This document shows positions 1 through 16,779 of a DNA stretch of 64,000 nt, in pieces. Source of the stretch: Siniperca chuatsi (Eukaryota; Chordata; Actinopteri; Centrarchiformes; Sinipercidae); assembly GCF_020085105.1 (NCBI RefSeq), contig NC_058046.1, positions 22,285,675 through 22,349,674 on the forward strand, given 5' to 3'. The translations under genes were made by a program, and so were the position numbers. The notes beneath the pieces were generated by a model that was not told where the DNA came from, searched no databases, and saw only the letters and a program-made list of their open reading frames with translations. Position 1 is the stretch's first letter. Each line of letters starts with the position of its first letter.

Positions 1-4011
<4,011 letters not shown>

Positions 4012-6872
4012 GGGTGAGGTTGAGGGTCGCCAAAAGCTCCCCTCCCACTCTAGAACTTTTCTATTAACTTGAGTCTGCCTTTTGAACTTCTTTTGGACTT
4101 ATAAAATAGACAAGTAAAAAGAGGGATGTGACTTGTAGAATGAAGCAAAAAGAGAAAGGAAAAGATGACAAAAAAATCAACAGAGCCACACGCGGTATTA
4201 TTGTTCTTGCTGTTGTTATTGTTATAAACATTATTACTATTATTATTATTATTATTATTATTAATAATATTATTACTACTATGTGTACAGAAGTGTTTTT
4301 ATTTTTCAGAAGAGAGGAAATTTGTCACGTTGTGAATGTTGTGTGTATTTCTCTACGTGTGTGCGAGAGGAAAATGAAAAGTGAAATGGCTTTTTTAAAA
4401 TTTTTGTTCCTTTTATTTTTATGATTTAAAGCATCTTTTTCCCTTTTTTCAGTGTATATTGAGTTATATGTTGTCAAGTGGCTGAAGCCCTTCTACAATA
4501 GCGCTCATGTAAAAACAAAAAACAAGAAGAAGAAAAAAAAAAAAAAACGTCTCGGCATCCTCAAAGAGAAACTAAGGCTTTAAACCACACAGAGCACCTC
4601 CCTCTGTCCAGGCCCTCACCGGTGGGCGCTGGGCAGCACTGCACAGCTTAGCTCGGCTCGGCTCAGCACAGCTTGGGTTAGCACTGACAGAAAGCCGCCA
4701 TCAGCATTTCTTTAGGCACAGCAGTAGCAGCAGCAGCAGCACTTGAGCAGCCATTAGTTTTCTCTGGGTCCCAGGCATTAGCTTCATTACACACAACAAT
4801 GCTCTTAGCTAACTCGTGTTGTTGTTATTGTTGTAATCTTCCCCACCTCCATAATGAGCACCTGTTTCAGACAGAGGACAGTATGCAGGCGCTACAGTGA
4901 TGGCACATTAGACAAAGATAAGTATTATTGTTACATTAATTTAATGTAGTACAGCTGTGATTTTTAACAGCCTATGGTTGACTAAATAACCGTTACAGTT
5001 GAGTTTTCTAGTTGAAGTAGATACCCAGAGGGAGACGACTACCTCATGATACGGTATTGAACCTGCTCCCATTTTTTTGCTATCATGATATTTATCATCT
5101 ATGATAGCTGACAGTGTTAATTAAACAGGAGATTCACTAGTGAGACCAAGGTTATGAGGAGATGTGGAGTCAGATTCCTGCTGAGGTGTTTCTGCGCTCG
5201 GCTCTGCTGTACGTCACTGCCCTGGCATCAGTACTTAACACCCCCAAAATTGGCTCTAACACACTTAGATGTGTCAGTATGTCAGTCCCCTCTCATCTCT
5301 ACAGCCACCATTGTACGATATTTTCAGACTAGGCCAGTGTCATTTCCCTCTGTGCATGTGAATCATAGAAATTAGACTTTCTACTGTTATAGTTCATTGT
5401 GTGGAACCTTCAGTAATTGTCAACCAGAACGTTCTCAGGGATTTCTCTACACAGGAAAAAGGCGGAACAAATGAACGACTGACTACAGGAAAAAGACAAA
5501 AACATGACACAACATGAGCGAGCATTTATTGTACTCTGTATATATGCCATAGTATATGTCTGAATATGGAGGATCTGAAAGTATATGTTAACTAATTTAT
5601 ACAGAGTATTCTATGTAATGTGAAATACTTGAAGCCGCTGTAGTTTGCTCTCTCTCTCTTCTCTCTTTTGTCTTCTCTTTTTTTCTCTTTTGTTGAAAAC
5701 AGAACATATCAGAAGGACTAGACTGACCTTGTTGACGGCTTTTTGGACTCACAAGGCCTCATGTGTTCATACTTGAGACGCTGGATCCCATCAGAAATGC
5801 AGGTTGAGTCAAATTGTGATGGTGGAGAGAACATTGTTGTTCATTCCTGCTGACTAAAGCATAGAAAGGGGATGGAGGTAGACTACTTCAGGCCATTGGT
5901 GGATAAATGTTAAAAAACACAATACAGAATTTCTTGAAGTACTTAATTATGCATGTAAGCTGTTGCACTAGCCTAGTTTTCCATAGGATCCTATGGGGAA
6001 AAACTATAATGTGCTTTATACAGGAGCTAATTGGAGATGAATCTGGTAAAAAAAAAAAATCATGTATTCTGTGTCTAGCCTTACATGCATTTAAGGACAT
6101 CTCTTGGCTGAAGTCTGTCTCATTTTGCAGTAATATAACCCTTGTCAGAGTAACTTAATAGTTGTGCAACTCAACAAGACTCACATTCATAATTATGCAC
6201 AGGTTCAATCTAGCTAAGATTAAAAAACGAGTCTCCTCAGTTCTCCCTTTCATTCACAGCAGAATTTCCAGTGTCTCCTCTGCAATGTTCAGCTGTCCTA
6301 TCATTACTTGCCTTTTTACCGTCTTTACATGTCTGATTTTTCTTTTTCTGTGCATCTTTTTCTATCTTGTGTTCATTAAAGATAAAAGCAGCCTTTTCTC
6401 TTGCCTTGTCTTAACGCTTTAAAGTAACCAAACAGGAGATCTATCTAACAACCAAACGCGTTCTAAGAGGTGAGAAACAACCCACCTTGGTCCCAGCTTT
6501 AGTGTCCTTAATTAGTAAGTGAATGGCTGTGTAACTCATGCTTTAACAAAGCAATTCCTCACGTGTGTTTGGTGAAAAAATACGTTGTCCAGTGTCTCTT
6601 CTCTTCAGAAACAATTTCCTCTGAGTCTTTCTAGCTGGGTTTTTTTTAGTTTAGTTTTTTTTAGTTTTGTTTTGTTTGTGTAGGAATCTTCTGCTCTCCC
6701 ATTTTATTTATTACAATGACACATGTATACATGCTTATGAAATTAAGATTTGATACACCGATATCAATTTATTTATGTAACTAAATCACTGTTTTATAAT
6801 CTTGTTAATGAGTCAATAATTGATTTTTTTTGTTTTTGTTTTTTGTTTTAATAAAAGTTAGTTTTTTGAAAT
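4012..6872 (+). other. Long 3'UTR of the ZSWIM5/6-like gene
   Basis: From the stop codon to just after the first AATAAA I could find (6850-6855), which is followed by T- and GT-rich sequence. An ATTAAA at 6375-6380 is a possible earlier site. The stretch includes an (ATT)n run at 4231-4262 and many T-rich tracts. A 2.9-kb 3'UTR is an inference from these signals; no cDNA is available here. Confidence 0.55.
4231..4262. repeat. (ATT)n microsatellite in the 3'UTR
   Basis: About ten ATT units, interrupted at the edges, inside the likely 3'UTR of the ZSWIM gene. Confidence 0.9.
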
Positions 6873-7365
6873 GTATATTCATGTCCTCTGCTGTTTTTGC
6901 GCCCTGACACAGGAAACTTTTTTTTTTTACAGCTTCACTTTGGTCTCAGAAAGTCTGTCATGGATTGTTATGGGACGCGGTCTACGAGCTTGAAGGCGTG
7001 CGTTGGTCGGCGTAACAGCAGGCGCCGATCAGTCAGGACGGTTATGATCTCCATCAAACAGCGGTGTCAGGAAAAGGCAGAGAGGGATCACTCTCACTGG
7101 CAGCAGCTTTCACGCTGTCATCTCAGGCGAGCTGACGAGGAATATGAAATGTATCAATTGATAGTCCCATGGTCTTTGTAGCTTCTGTCAGGCAGCCAGG
7201 CTCAGCCAACCACAATAACCTGTTTACATGCATCCAACACTGACAGTGGTGCCACAGGATGACTAAATCAGTGTATGTAGTTTGTCAGGTGTGTGTGTGT
7301 TTGTATAGACATGTTTTTGTGCGTGCTCCTTCTTGTTTGCATGCCTCTCTGTGTCTGTCTTCTTG

Positions 7366-7366
<1 letters not shown>

Positions 7367-7428
<62 letters not shown>
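7367..7428. repeat. (TG)n microsatellite
   Basis: About 31 uninterrupted TG units after a short degenerate lead-in. Confidence 0.95.
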
Positions 7429-7431
<3 letters not shown>

Positions 7432-7815
7432 TAAGGCCTTTAGGGAGTGAATGGGAACAGGTGGTAGCTCCAGACTACAGGAGCTCCTGACAGCAGTAAG
7501 GTCCCCAGACTCCCAGCCCCTCATTAAACATTGACACAAAAACACTGCAACTGTCTGTGTGTGAACAGTAATGAAGCGCAGACGGCTACACCGGTATACA
7601 CACTGCAACTTAGCACAGCACGAGCTCTCAGTCTGCGTCTGTATGTGTGTGTGTGTGTTGTCCATCTGTGTGCACTCATTAATGAGGCACATTTGTCCAT
7701 AGAGGTGTCCACTTAGATATTGAGGAATTCGTCAGGTTTAGCAACAAAAGCACCCGTCTGCTGTCAGAGGCCAGACAGAACTGTCCATTTGTTATGTGAT
7801 GGATGCCTGAGAAAT

Positions 7816-7840
7816 TGTGTGTGTGTGTGTGTGTGTGTGT
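7816..7840. repeat. (TG)n microsatellite
   Basis: About 12 TG units. Confidence 0.9.
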
Positions 7841-8539
7841 CAGACCATAAAAACACACGTGTCTTACATGTCTATCCATGCAAGTAAGTGTACACTTGTC
7901 CGTGTGTGTGTGTGTGTATGTGCGAGACCACTTCCTGTGTGTCCGACCTGCGCTCAGGTCTCTGCTCAGTTCCAGTTGGTAATGACGTCCCTTGGGTGTA
8001 GCTCGGTACAGCAGCCTCCTCCGGTCTGTCTCACTGTATACTCCTAATGACATCATGATCACACACTGGCCCCTTTCATGCCAAAAACCCTCTTCCTCAC
8101 CGTCACCATCAAAACTCCTATCTAGAGCATTCACTCCCTCTCTTTCACCGTCTCTTTCTCTTTCACCGTCACACACACTCACTCTGCCATGGCTTCACAA
8201 CACATCAAGGCCTTGACATTTTCTTGCAGAACTGTAGAATCTGTTATTCTTTGTAGTTTAACCTATAGAAAGCATATATTTTCAAGTCAAACCAAAAGCA
8301 AAGTATTTCTGAGTTTCAAATGTGCTGCGTAAGACAGACTATAGTGGCAGGTGAATGCTGCAAAGCAAAATTTTGTGTATCTTTCATTTTATCTTTAAAA
8401 CATTAAAAGCCATAATCTGCAGACACGAGTGCTACAGTTCCCCGCTAGAGTCCCCTGACAACAGCTATGGGTCTTTACACAGTAAAATCTATAGAGTTGC
8501 ACTGGTTCTGGAAGTTATTTATCCTCTTCTGTAAATTCT

Positions 8540-8975
8540 CTGTGAAGGGCGTGGTTAAGCAGTCAGCTGCAGAGAGGGAGAGGTGGGGGAGTGGCTCAGG
8601 GGAGCAGTGCCAGGGAGAGCTAATTGTCACAGCTGAAACACATTGACTAATTATGCTCTCTCCTATATATGTAGTGGCGTGCTGGCTCTCAGCTCTCCTG
8701 CACACACGTGGACAACGCCAAACTGGTGGCTGGTGGATGGTGGATTTCATGTTTCATGTTTCATGTTGGAACTGTGATCAGAAAAAAAGCGGACTCGATC
8801 AAGAAGCCGGGCAAATCAAGGGCGGTGATTGAGTACCCAGTGTTTGCACTGTATTTAGTTGTGTGTGTGTGTGCGCGCGCGCAAAGGATTGAAATAAAAT
8901 CATTGTGTGTGAAACGTGCGCCTCTGAGTCCCTGTGTGCCAAACGAACCCACAGTAGCTACAGTCTGGTTACATT
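8540..8975 (+). mobile_element. Possible solo LTR or LTR-like fragment
   Basis: The segment has the order expected of a retrotransposon LTR: a GC-rich upstream part, a TATATAT-type TATA box at about 8663, about 230 bp of R-like sequence, then a polyadenylation signal AATAAA at about 8893 followed by GT-rich sequence (TCATTGTGTGTG). I could not fix TG...CA termini or a target-site duplication, and there is no internal gag/pol sequence next to it. The call rests on layout and overall look only. Confidence 0.3.
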
Positions 8976-8992
8976 CTCATCTCAAGGTTTTC

Positions 8993-9074
8993 TTTTAATG
9001 ATATCCTCAATGTTCCTCAACATAAAAATACGTACGTTTTTTTATGTTGAGGAACATTGAGGATATCATTAAAA
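8993..9074. repeat. Near-perfect 82-bp palindrome (inverted repeat with almost no loop)
   Basis: Pairing position i with 9067-i gives 40 complementary pairs out of 41, the only mismatch being 9029/9038. The centre is ACGTACGT at 9030-9037. Each arm carries TAATGATATCCTCAATG in its outer half. A TA dinucleotide sits at both outer ends (8996-8997 and 9070-9071), as would be left by a mariner-type insertion. The RNA would fold into one long hairpin. It may be a very young MITE or a small-RNA precursor; see findings. Confidence 0.95.
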
Positions 9075-10254
9075 AATTTTGCTGGTTTTTTCCATTTGTG
9101 ACCTCAGCACTCTAGATGTTACTCCATTATTCGTTCACATAGCATTCCCCACGTTTATTACCGTTATCCAGCAGCAGGTTGCATCTTCAAAGGTATTTTT
9201 GTAATCTCACAAATGTCTATACTTTTTACATGGAATTTCCACAGAATGTGTCGCTCTGTTCTCGTCTTCTTTGCAGGAACATACGTTAAGTCCGCTGCGC
9301 AGGCCACAGCCATGGCTAGCAAGTTATGGTAATATTGGATTTAAAAGTGGGTTGGGCAAACAGTTTATCTTCCAGGGCATACAGTAGATAGCTGTGGGTT
9401 ACCATGTGTATGTTGGCATTGTGGGTGGCTCTAAATACTGCAATACCCATAAGGCTGAGCTGCCACTGTTATGGAGAAAAAAACAGTCAGGCGCGAATCA
9501 GAGCTGTAGCAACTTCAAAACACTTCATTTTTGCAATTGGAAACAAAACATTGCACCATAGTTGCAGAATTTGTCCAAAATCTGAAAGTGACCTGCTTTA
9601 AACCGCTGAATGTTTTATTTAGTGTCCACAAAACATAAGCTTTAGCTTCCGCTCTCCATTAGCATTCGCCCTCTAGGCACATCGCATGCAACAACATTTT
9701 AAATTAAGTGATTGGATGTTTGTTACTGAAATGCTCTTTGAGAGCTCCTACTTTCCCTACATTTCTATGGGCTTGTCCCTTTGAATTCTTATTAGATATG
9801 TTCATCTTTTATACTGCTGATTTAACTGAGAGAGTTTCACACCCATCTAACCTTTGGAAGTCCACCTACTGTCACCTAACAATGTCTTTGCAGAAAATGA
9901 CTAACTTCTACTTCCAGGACCCTGGATCCTCAAAATAACAAAAAACTAATATGGCTTTCAATGATCTTGCAAGTACTTGGAGTCAAACTACCTGGGAAGA
10001 GCCCACAGCCTGAGCATTTACAGTATCTTCGAGTTTGTGTTATTCTAACACTGCCTCTTTCTGCAAAAGGTCCAGGGCCTTTGTGGTGCATCGAGCTTGC
10101 TATCATTACAGGAGTACAAAAAAGGATCATAGGCACGTGTTCTTCAACACAGCCTGCAGCATCAGCCCGGCTACCACAGGGACTGTCTTTCTTTCCTCCT
10201 CTTCTTACAGAAGGCCATGGAGTTTGATCTCCTCTCTCCCCCTCCATCGGCCCC

Positions 10255-10700
10255 GAGGCGTCTGATTAAATGCTAATTAAAGCCGTTAGCGCTGCTATCA
10301 CCGCTGCTAACTCCTCTCTCTCTGTCACAGAGATTAATGCCCCTCGTTCATCATCCCACCTCACCCAGCCTGAGTACCTGCCCAGCTCGCAAAACCTGAT
10401 CAAGTCATCAGCCCCAAAACCCCTCTCATCCGCTCCCTCCCACCGCATGAAGATGGACGAGGGGTTTAAATTTTAATTTGAAAATTGCCCTCAATTACTT
10501 CTGCGGCGACCACTTGCCGGAGCTTCTCATGTGGTTGAGTGGAAAGGGGTTACAGCAGCGGGTCAGTGGCCGTGATGAGCGATAAGGGGACATTAATAAA
10601 AAAAGGCAGAGGTTCATTTAAAAGCAGAAAGGACAGTGGGAGCAGCTTTCTCATTATTTAACTCCCCCAGCTTTATTTAAAGGACTTTATTTAAGGATAC
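10255..10700. promoter_or_regulatory. Candidate conserved non-coding (enhancer-like) block
   Basis: The segment lacks simple repeats and transposon signatures. It carries an ATGCTAATTAAAG core near 10,270, a further TTTAAATTTTAATTTG tract near 10,465 and AT-rich homeodomain-type sites near 10,590 and 10,660, set in moderately GC-rich unique sequence. Conservation cannot be measured here, so this is inference from composition only. Confidence 0.25.
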
Positions 10701-13625
10701 CAAGTTAATGTGTCCTCCAGGACAGACGGTTAAAGCGTCTGACAGAGTGAGAAAGTTACGGCCATAACTTACACCCTGAGCACACACTGTGGTGCCATCT
10801 TTTTTACCTCTTTTGACATTCTCGCTGTTTTCAGGCAGAGCGGAGCGAGCCTTGGAGGGACATAAAATGTTAGAACAAAGTTACACACATCATTTAATTT
10901 TATTCTTTCACAATTTCTGGCCCACAAATGTTTTATTGGTTCCAATATCGGTAATTATTATAAGCTATTGGAAGATATTGAGCTATGTATAACAAGTCAG
11001 CCAAATGTCATTTGAACTACCACCAGATTGGGGGAGCTGTGCCTTGAAATATGCAGCTACTCTGCAGGGCCTCATCTGGTGTTTGTTTTATGCATATCAT
11101 TTGAAACTGAATTGCACTCATACCTCTTGCATGATATGGGGTTTCCTCTTTTTCAAACATACCTGACAGCAAACAGGTTGTTGAGCGCAGAGGCTCAGTA
11201 TCAGTATTTTGTGTGTAGCTTTTTAAGGTCTTATGACATGTATGTCAGCAACTTATAGGATAAAGAAGTTAGGATTTTGTTCACAGTTTTGTTACAAACA
11301 AACACTGAGAAAAAAGGACTTTCTCTACTTTAATCCCCACACTGTGCCTACTTCCGAGCCCCAGCCAAACCTGAGCCAACAGTGCTGTCATCCAATGGTT
11401 TCCAAGGACAATTAACAAATATACAGGGATTTACGCACCTGCGACCCAACTGCTCCCACCCAAAAATACTTTTACTTCATCTCTTGCTGTTATTGCGAAC
11501 GCTCTGCCGGTATCCCTGTCCAAAAGCTCTAAATCTGTCTGCCAGTGTTTATAATGTCACAATGAATGCTGAGAAATGGAGGAAAAACCCACTTGACTCC
11601 TCTTTTCCTCTTCTAATAAGTTTCATATACATAAAACACACATGTAAGAGGATGCCATGCCTAGACTGCATTTGAATATGACATTCAATAGTATGGCAAT
11701 TGTGACATAGTTTGATAAAGACACCATAGAGATGGAATTTGAGCTGAAAATGACTTCGTGACAGCCTCCACATTCTTTTAGGCTTGCAGAATAGCCCTCA
11801 GAGCCAAACAGAGCTCCAGATTCCAGGTAATGTGACATTTAAGTGTGTGCAGCATGCACAGGTTCTGGGGCTGCACTGCAGGAATAAACAACACCATAGT
11901 CAAGGTTAGCAGGCTTCACAGGAAGAGATAACTTTAACATTTCATTGCTCGTTGATTAAAAGCCTAAATGAGTAACAGCATGATGTCCCCCACTCACTCC
12001 ATCATCCAGTCTGCTTTTTTTTTTCTTTCCGGCAGCAGCAGGCACTGTGCGTCCGGCGAACAGGAACAAAGAAGGGGGAAGAGAGACAGCGAGAAAGAGG
12101 GATGGAGCGACAGGAAGAGGAGAGAATGAGAGCATATATCAAGGCTGTTTTCAGTGACATTTGTGCTCTCAGTGTGGAGAGCCACTATGAATATCAATAT
12201 GAACCCATGGAGAGGAAACATAGTCTTTTTTTCTTCTCACTGGGCTATTCATGCACACAAGAAATCCATTCAAGTCAATGTAATGGCCAATCTCTGAGCC
12301 TGTGCATGGTTGTGTGAACAGTGCAGCCTCAGCTCTACATCTTCTCTCTCCCTCTCATGAGTGTGGCTGGGCTTGTATCAGTGAAAAACACTTTATGTCA
12401 AGTGCAACTGTGGCAAACACTACAATATGTAAATCAGATTGGATTAAATGCTTGCATGAGTGGAGCTCGACGGCACCAATCAGCAACTGCTACCAACTAG
12501 CAGTTTTCTCAGAATAATTTTTGGTGTTTTCACACAGCCTCTACTCTCCTCTCCTCTTCCTCTTCCTCTTCCTCTGGTGCTTAGAGATAGAGTCAAAGGG
12601 ATGCAAATCTACTCACTTCCTTCCTCCCCTCCCCCATCTGCAAACACAGATAGCCCCAGGCCAGTCCCAGGCCTTTCTATATGCAGAACCAGTGACAGGA
12701 GTTCCGCATCATTCTCCCCCTGTTCCCTCCCTAACAAGCTGCGAGCCTCGCTCTCACTAGACTGCATGTATGAAGCTGTGTGATTGGTTTGGTACGGTAA
12801 TAACAATACAGGAATAGTGTGCTGGCTGCCTCTTCCCTTTTGCATGTAGAGCTTCACCGCCTCCTCTCTCCTTCCCTTCCCCGCTCACCTTTTGTGAGTG
12901 TATTAGTGTGTGTATGCTGTATCTGTGTATGTGTGATTGTGGACTGTTGGCTCCAGGCTTATTACTTTAAGTTGTCTCCAGCCCCAGCGCTAATCCCTGT
13001 CTTCTTCAGGGAGGGATAACAATAATACAACAAGATCCAGAGGTACTAATGAAATCCTATCAGGTTCCTGAGTCTGAATGTCAGAGAGAGAGGGAGAGAG
13101 AGGAGACTGAAAGTGTATGAGGTATTGATTGAATAGAGACCAAAGCGAGACAGAGATAGAGGGGCGAGTAAGGAGGAAGAAAGAAAGGCAAGGAAGTGTA
13201 GTCATGAAGAGAGAAAATAGTTACTGAAAAGCGAGTGAATAAACAGAGTGAGAGCGAGGAACATGGTGAAAATAATCAGAGAGTGAAAGGAAGAAGAGAG
13301 CGGAGAGGACTTATGCCAAAAGAAGAGATTAAGAGTGGATGCGAAAGTTGGAGTGGAGACAGAATGTTTTCTCTACGGTGACTGAGCATGCAGCAGCTAA
13401 AACACATCAGCTCTGACTTGAATAGGTTTCAGACCCAGACCAATTCTCCCTCTGCGTCTCCGCCAGACCCACCATTCGCCCCTGGGATTGAATTAGGCCT
13501 GCCCCATTATACAGTTGCCATGGGGACCCTGACACCTCCACTGACGAAGTGAGAGCCATGCAAGGCTGAGTTGCTGATCAGAATGTGTGTGCGTGTGTGT
13601 GTGTGTGAGTGTGTCTTGTATGAGC

Positions 13626-13665
13626 TGTTGTCTGTTACAGATATGTGTTGTCTGTTACAGATATG
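13626..13665. repeat. Short tandem duplication (2 x 20 bp)
   Basis: Two exact adjacent copies of GTTGTCTGTTACAGATATGT. Confidence 0.9.
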
Positions 13666-14298
13666 TGTGCCTATTCACACCTACGTGTGTGTGTGTGTCT
13701 GTAGGTATCACTCACAAGTTATGAACAGGTTGAAATAATTGGTACCTTTTACAAATCTTTGGCTAATACAAACATTTGATTTTTATTCATCAGCCCTTCC
13801 CTTTTTTGATATTTAATAGTTTTTAGTGCATGGTCAAATCAACAAACACAAACCTTTGAAAACCATGTATCTCCAAAACATCTCTACTAAAACAGCTCTG
13901 TTTTTAGCTTTGTGACAATGCATTTTTCAAATAATCAAATGGGTTTTTAAATAGTTTATTTAGCTTAAAAAGTAGCCAATAAATGCTCAACCAATAAAGG
14001 AACACTTAGTCCTTCAGTTTATCTAAAAACACCAAATCACCAAATTTGGAGACAGTTTCAGTGGATAGTGCCAGAAAAACACTCAATACCAAAGCAAAAT
14101 CCATGACTAAATACCTAAACAATCACAAAGAAAGAGGACAGCTGGATGGACACTACCATAAACCAAATCAGTGTATCCATTTTTGGAAAAAAGGTGGGCT
14201 TTTCGCTTTCCAGTCTCCTAAACTTTATAAGGCCATAATATGTCAAACGTGTTTGATTTTGAGTTTGTTGGGGAGTTCTGCCCCTGAGTGGCAAAAAG

Positions 14299-14334
14299 AA
14301 AGAAGAAGAAGAAGAAGAAGAAGAAGAAGAAGAA
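14299..14334. repeat. (GAA)n microsatellite
   Basis: About eleven GAA/AGA units followed by a poly-A run, next to the left side of a dispersed repeat. Confidence 0.9.
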
Positions 14335-14370
14335 AAAAAACTATTAATACAGGTTTAATGACTAAAGTGT

Positions 14371-14740
14371 TAGCACTTCCAGCAGACACGGAGCAACATT
14401 AGCATTCATTTGGAGTCGTGTTTCGGGCCATCTGACGCATGCAAGTCTAATATTCACTCTTCTTCTCCTCCCTTTAGCTCTCCACTAACTCCTGAGATTA
14501 AAAAAAATCTCTGGCTCTTTAGTCGCTAAATGCTGCCCCATGTCCACCATCTAGTCGATAGCTCTGTCTGTCTGCCGTTTGGTGCTGGGTAGGCAGCCTA
14601 CAGTAGGTTTATCAGAGCATTTTTTGCTAAAAGCAGCTGGAAACAGGGTCATTGAAAACGGTGAGAGTGAATCAAAACAGTAAAGTCACATCCTGTTAAC
14701 CAAAACAATGAGCTGAAGCTGAGGGGAACTGCAGAGTTGG
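14371..14740 (+). mobile_element. Dispersed repeat, copy 1 (inverted partner at 43955-44360)
   Basis: Reading the other strand of 43,955-44,360 gives the same series of landmarks in the same order: GCACTTCCAGCAGA, CAACATTAGCATT, CTAAATGCT, CCGTTTGGTGCTGG, TTTATCAGAGC, GTGAGAGTGAA and AAAACAATGAGCTGAA. It is therefore a repeat family with at least two copies here. There is no coding potential, so it is likely a non-autonomous DNA transposon. Confidence 0.8.
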
Positions 14741-16779
14741 GTGATAATTATCTATGGGTTCATCACTACAAACAACTGGCTAATATCATACCCATCATCA
14801 GTGTTGTTTGTACTGAGGGTTAAAGTGTCCTCGAAAAAAACAAAAATAACCAAGTTTATGTGAGGATGTATAGGTCTTACCAAAATGAATATATAGTTGT
14901 TTTAGGAGTTAGTATCCAAAAGGTGGGGGAGAAGAAGGGTAATTTAGACCCTAAATGAATCTGGTATAAATTGGTATTTCCAACCCTGTGGCACGCAGAC
15001 ACATTTTTCAATTTTCCTTTAGAAACATTTTGTAGATTAGCTTGGACACTGCGCATATATTTCAAAAAATTTTCATTGCAAAATTTATTCGTGTATTTAT
15101 TTATTTCTCTAATTTTACTTGTGTCCCCTGAGAAAACCTGAGCTACAGAGATCCTAGTTACCCACTTATAACACCCTCATTGCTCTCTCACAGACACACA
15201 CACACGCACACACACATACACACACACAGATACAAACTATTAGATGAATACTGAAAGTGGATACCTTCTCCTCATATTGGAATTTTGTCACCAACTCAGT
15301 TCTAATGAATGGCCAGAGAAAGGATGCCACCCACAGCACCATCTGGCTAATGCCCCGTCCTCTGCTTATGAATTACGCTAAATTGTACCCAAGAGAGAGA
15401 AGCCACATGTTCATTATGAAAGCTGCAGGGGTATTAGAGATCCCCTGAGTCGCACCAAACGAGCTGCATGTCACAGGATGGCGTGACACACAACACAGTG
15501 CCATGAAGGGGAAAAAAAAGACACAACCTTCTCCAGATTTAATAGGATGTATTCATCAGGCAACCTTGACTGAGTTCTGACGGGGGTTGGTTTTCTATTG
15601 TTTCAACTATGATCAACTGTTCTGTCAGAGCGGAATATGTTTGGTTAGGCTGTTTGGTAAGTCATGCCGTTTCACAGTCCTTATAGGAGCCATTGTAGGT
15701 TGGGTGAAATCAAGAGAAACTGCTCTGATGGATGTCACCCCCAACACCAAGTGACACCTGGACCTGAATTGAAACACGGTAGCCATTTTGTGGTAAAATG
15801 CTTACAACTGCATCCAGTGTACCCAAACCACCATTAGGCATCTTTATCTGTGTCTAGACCATCATGAGACCAGCCTAACAGCATCTGTCAGTCCCTGCAA
15901 AACCCCCTCTGGTACCATAAAAGACCGGGCCCCCTCAGTAAAGGAACCGAGGCTGGAGAACCCAGTGGGGACCCATAGGAAGGTATGGAGAGAAATAAAA
16001 TGCTTTGCTGTCTTTTGTCTTTTTTCATCTCACCACGGTATGTGCCATGCATCGCCATGCAGGCAGATGGGGGAGGTGGAGGTGGAAATAAAACATGCAT
16101 GAGTCGCCTGCAGCCCAGGAAAATAATTACTGTCATTTAGCAGACATGTAGAGGAGAGCAGTGCAGCCCAGTCTGCCCACAGTGTACCGCCACACCGCCT
16201 GCATACCGATGAACTGGAGGGAAAACAGAGAGGGAGGGATACACTGAGTGGGAGAGAGTTGTGTGAGAGATGGCACAATGTTTCCTTGTTTGATGGTAAT
16301 AGATGCCATAGTTTATTTTAGGATATTTTCATATGTCACTCACAGCTGTCAGAATCCTTACACTGTTGCAATCACAAGAAATTAAACAAAGATGCTCTTC
16401 TTTTCATCTGTCTCTCCTCCCATTGGAGTTCCAACGTGGCTCGATACATTATGGAACACTGTTTCTAATCCAGTAGTTTCAAAGCACACAAGAAGTACAG
16501 TATATTCTCCAAAGATCAGAGAACAAGATTTGACCTCCGTGTCTTGGCTGAGGCTAAATCATGTGCTCCTTTTCTCTTTTACTCTGTCACTCATCTCTTC
16601 TCTCCCCCCTCCTCCTTTTTCTCTACATCTGTCCATCTCCTTCTTTTTCGTCTCCCTCCTTCCCTTCCCTTTGCCTGGAGTCAGACCATGGCACAAATTT
16701 ATAGGAGGTGGAGGAATGCCAGTGGAGGTCAAACGCGTGAGCGGCTCCCCGTCTGCCTCCCCTATCATTCTTTATGGCT

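Larger units (their letters stand above)
6873..8535. other. Intergenic stretch with TG microsatellites
   Basis: No gene is supported. The first part (about 6,960-7,260) looks unique and is GC-richer than its surroundings. The rest is dominated by TG/CA tracts at 7367-7428, 7816-7840 and 7905-7917. The open frames here are reading-frame artefacts of those tracts. Confidence 0.7.
9075..14290. other. Intergenic stretch without recognisable genes
   Basis: No supported coding sequence. It contains a unique-looking block at 10,255-10,700 with several homeodomain-type TAATTA cores, a purine-rich GA stretch at about 13,080-13,370, a direct repeat at 13,626-13,665 and an RFX X-box-like site at 13,514-13,527. 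Pyrimidine-rich runs (12,540-12,630) make spurious open frames. Confidence 0.65.

Noticed and set aside
7259-8182. Several overlapping open frames on both strands
   Set aside because: They consist mostly of Val-Cys or Thr-His repeats, the translation of TG/CA microsatellites, with no domain or splice context.
12540-12860. Serine/proline/leucine-rich open frames
   Set aside because: They come from CT-rich pyrimidine runs and have no start, splice or homology support.
13626-13665. CRISPR-like direct repeats
   Set aside because: Only two directly adjacent copies without spacers, in a vertebrate genome; a simple tandem duplication.
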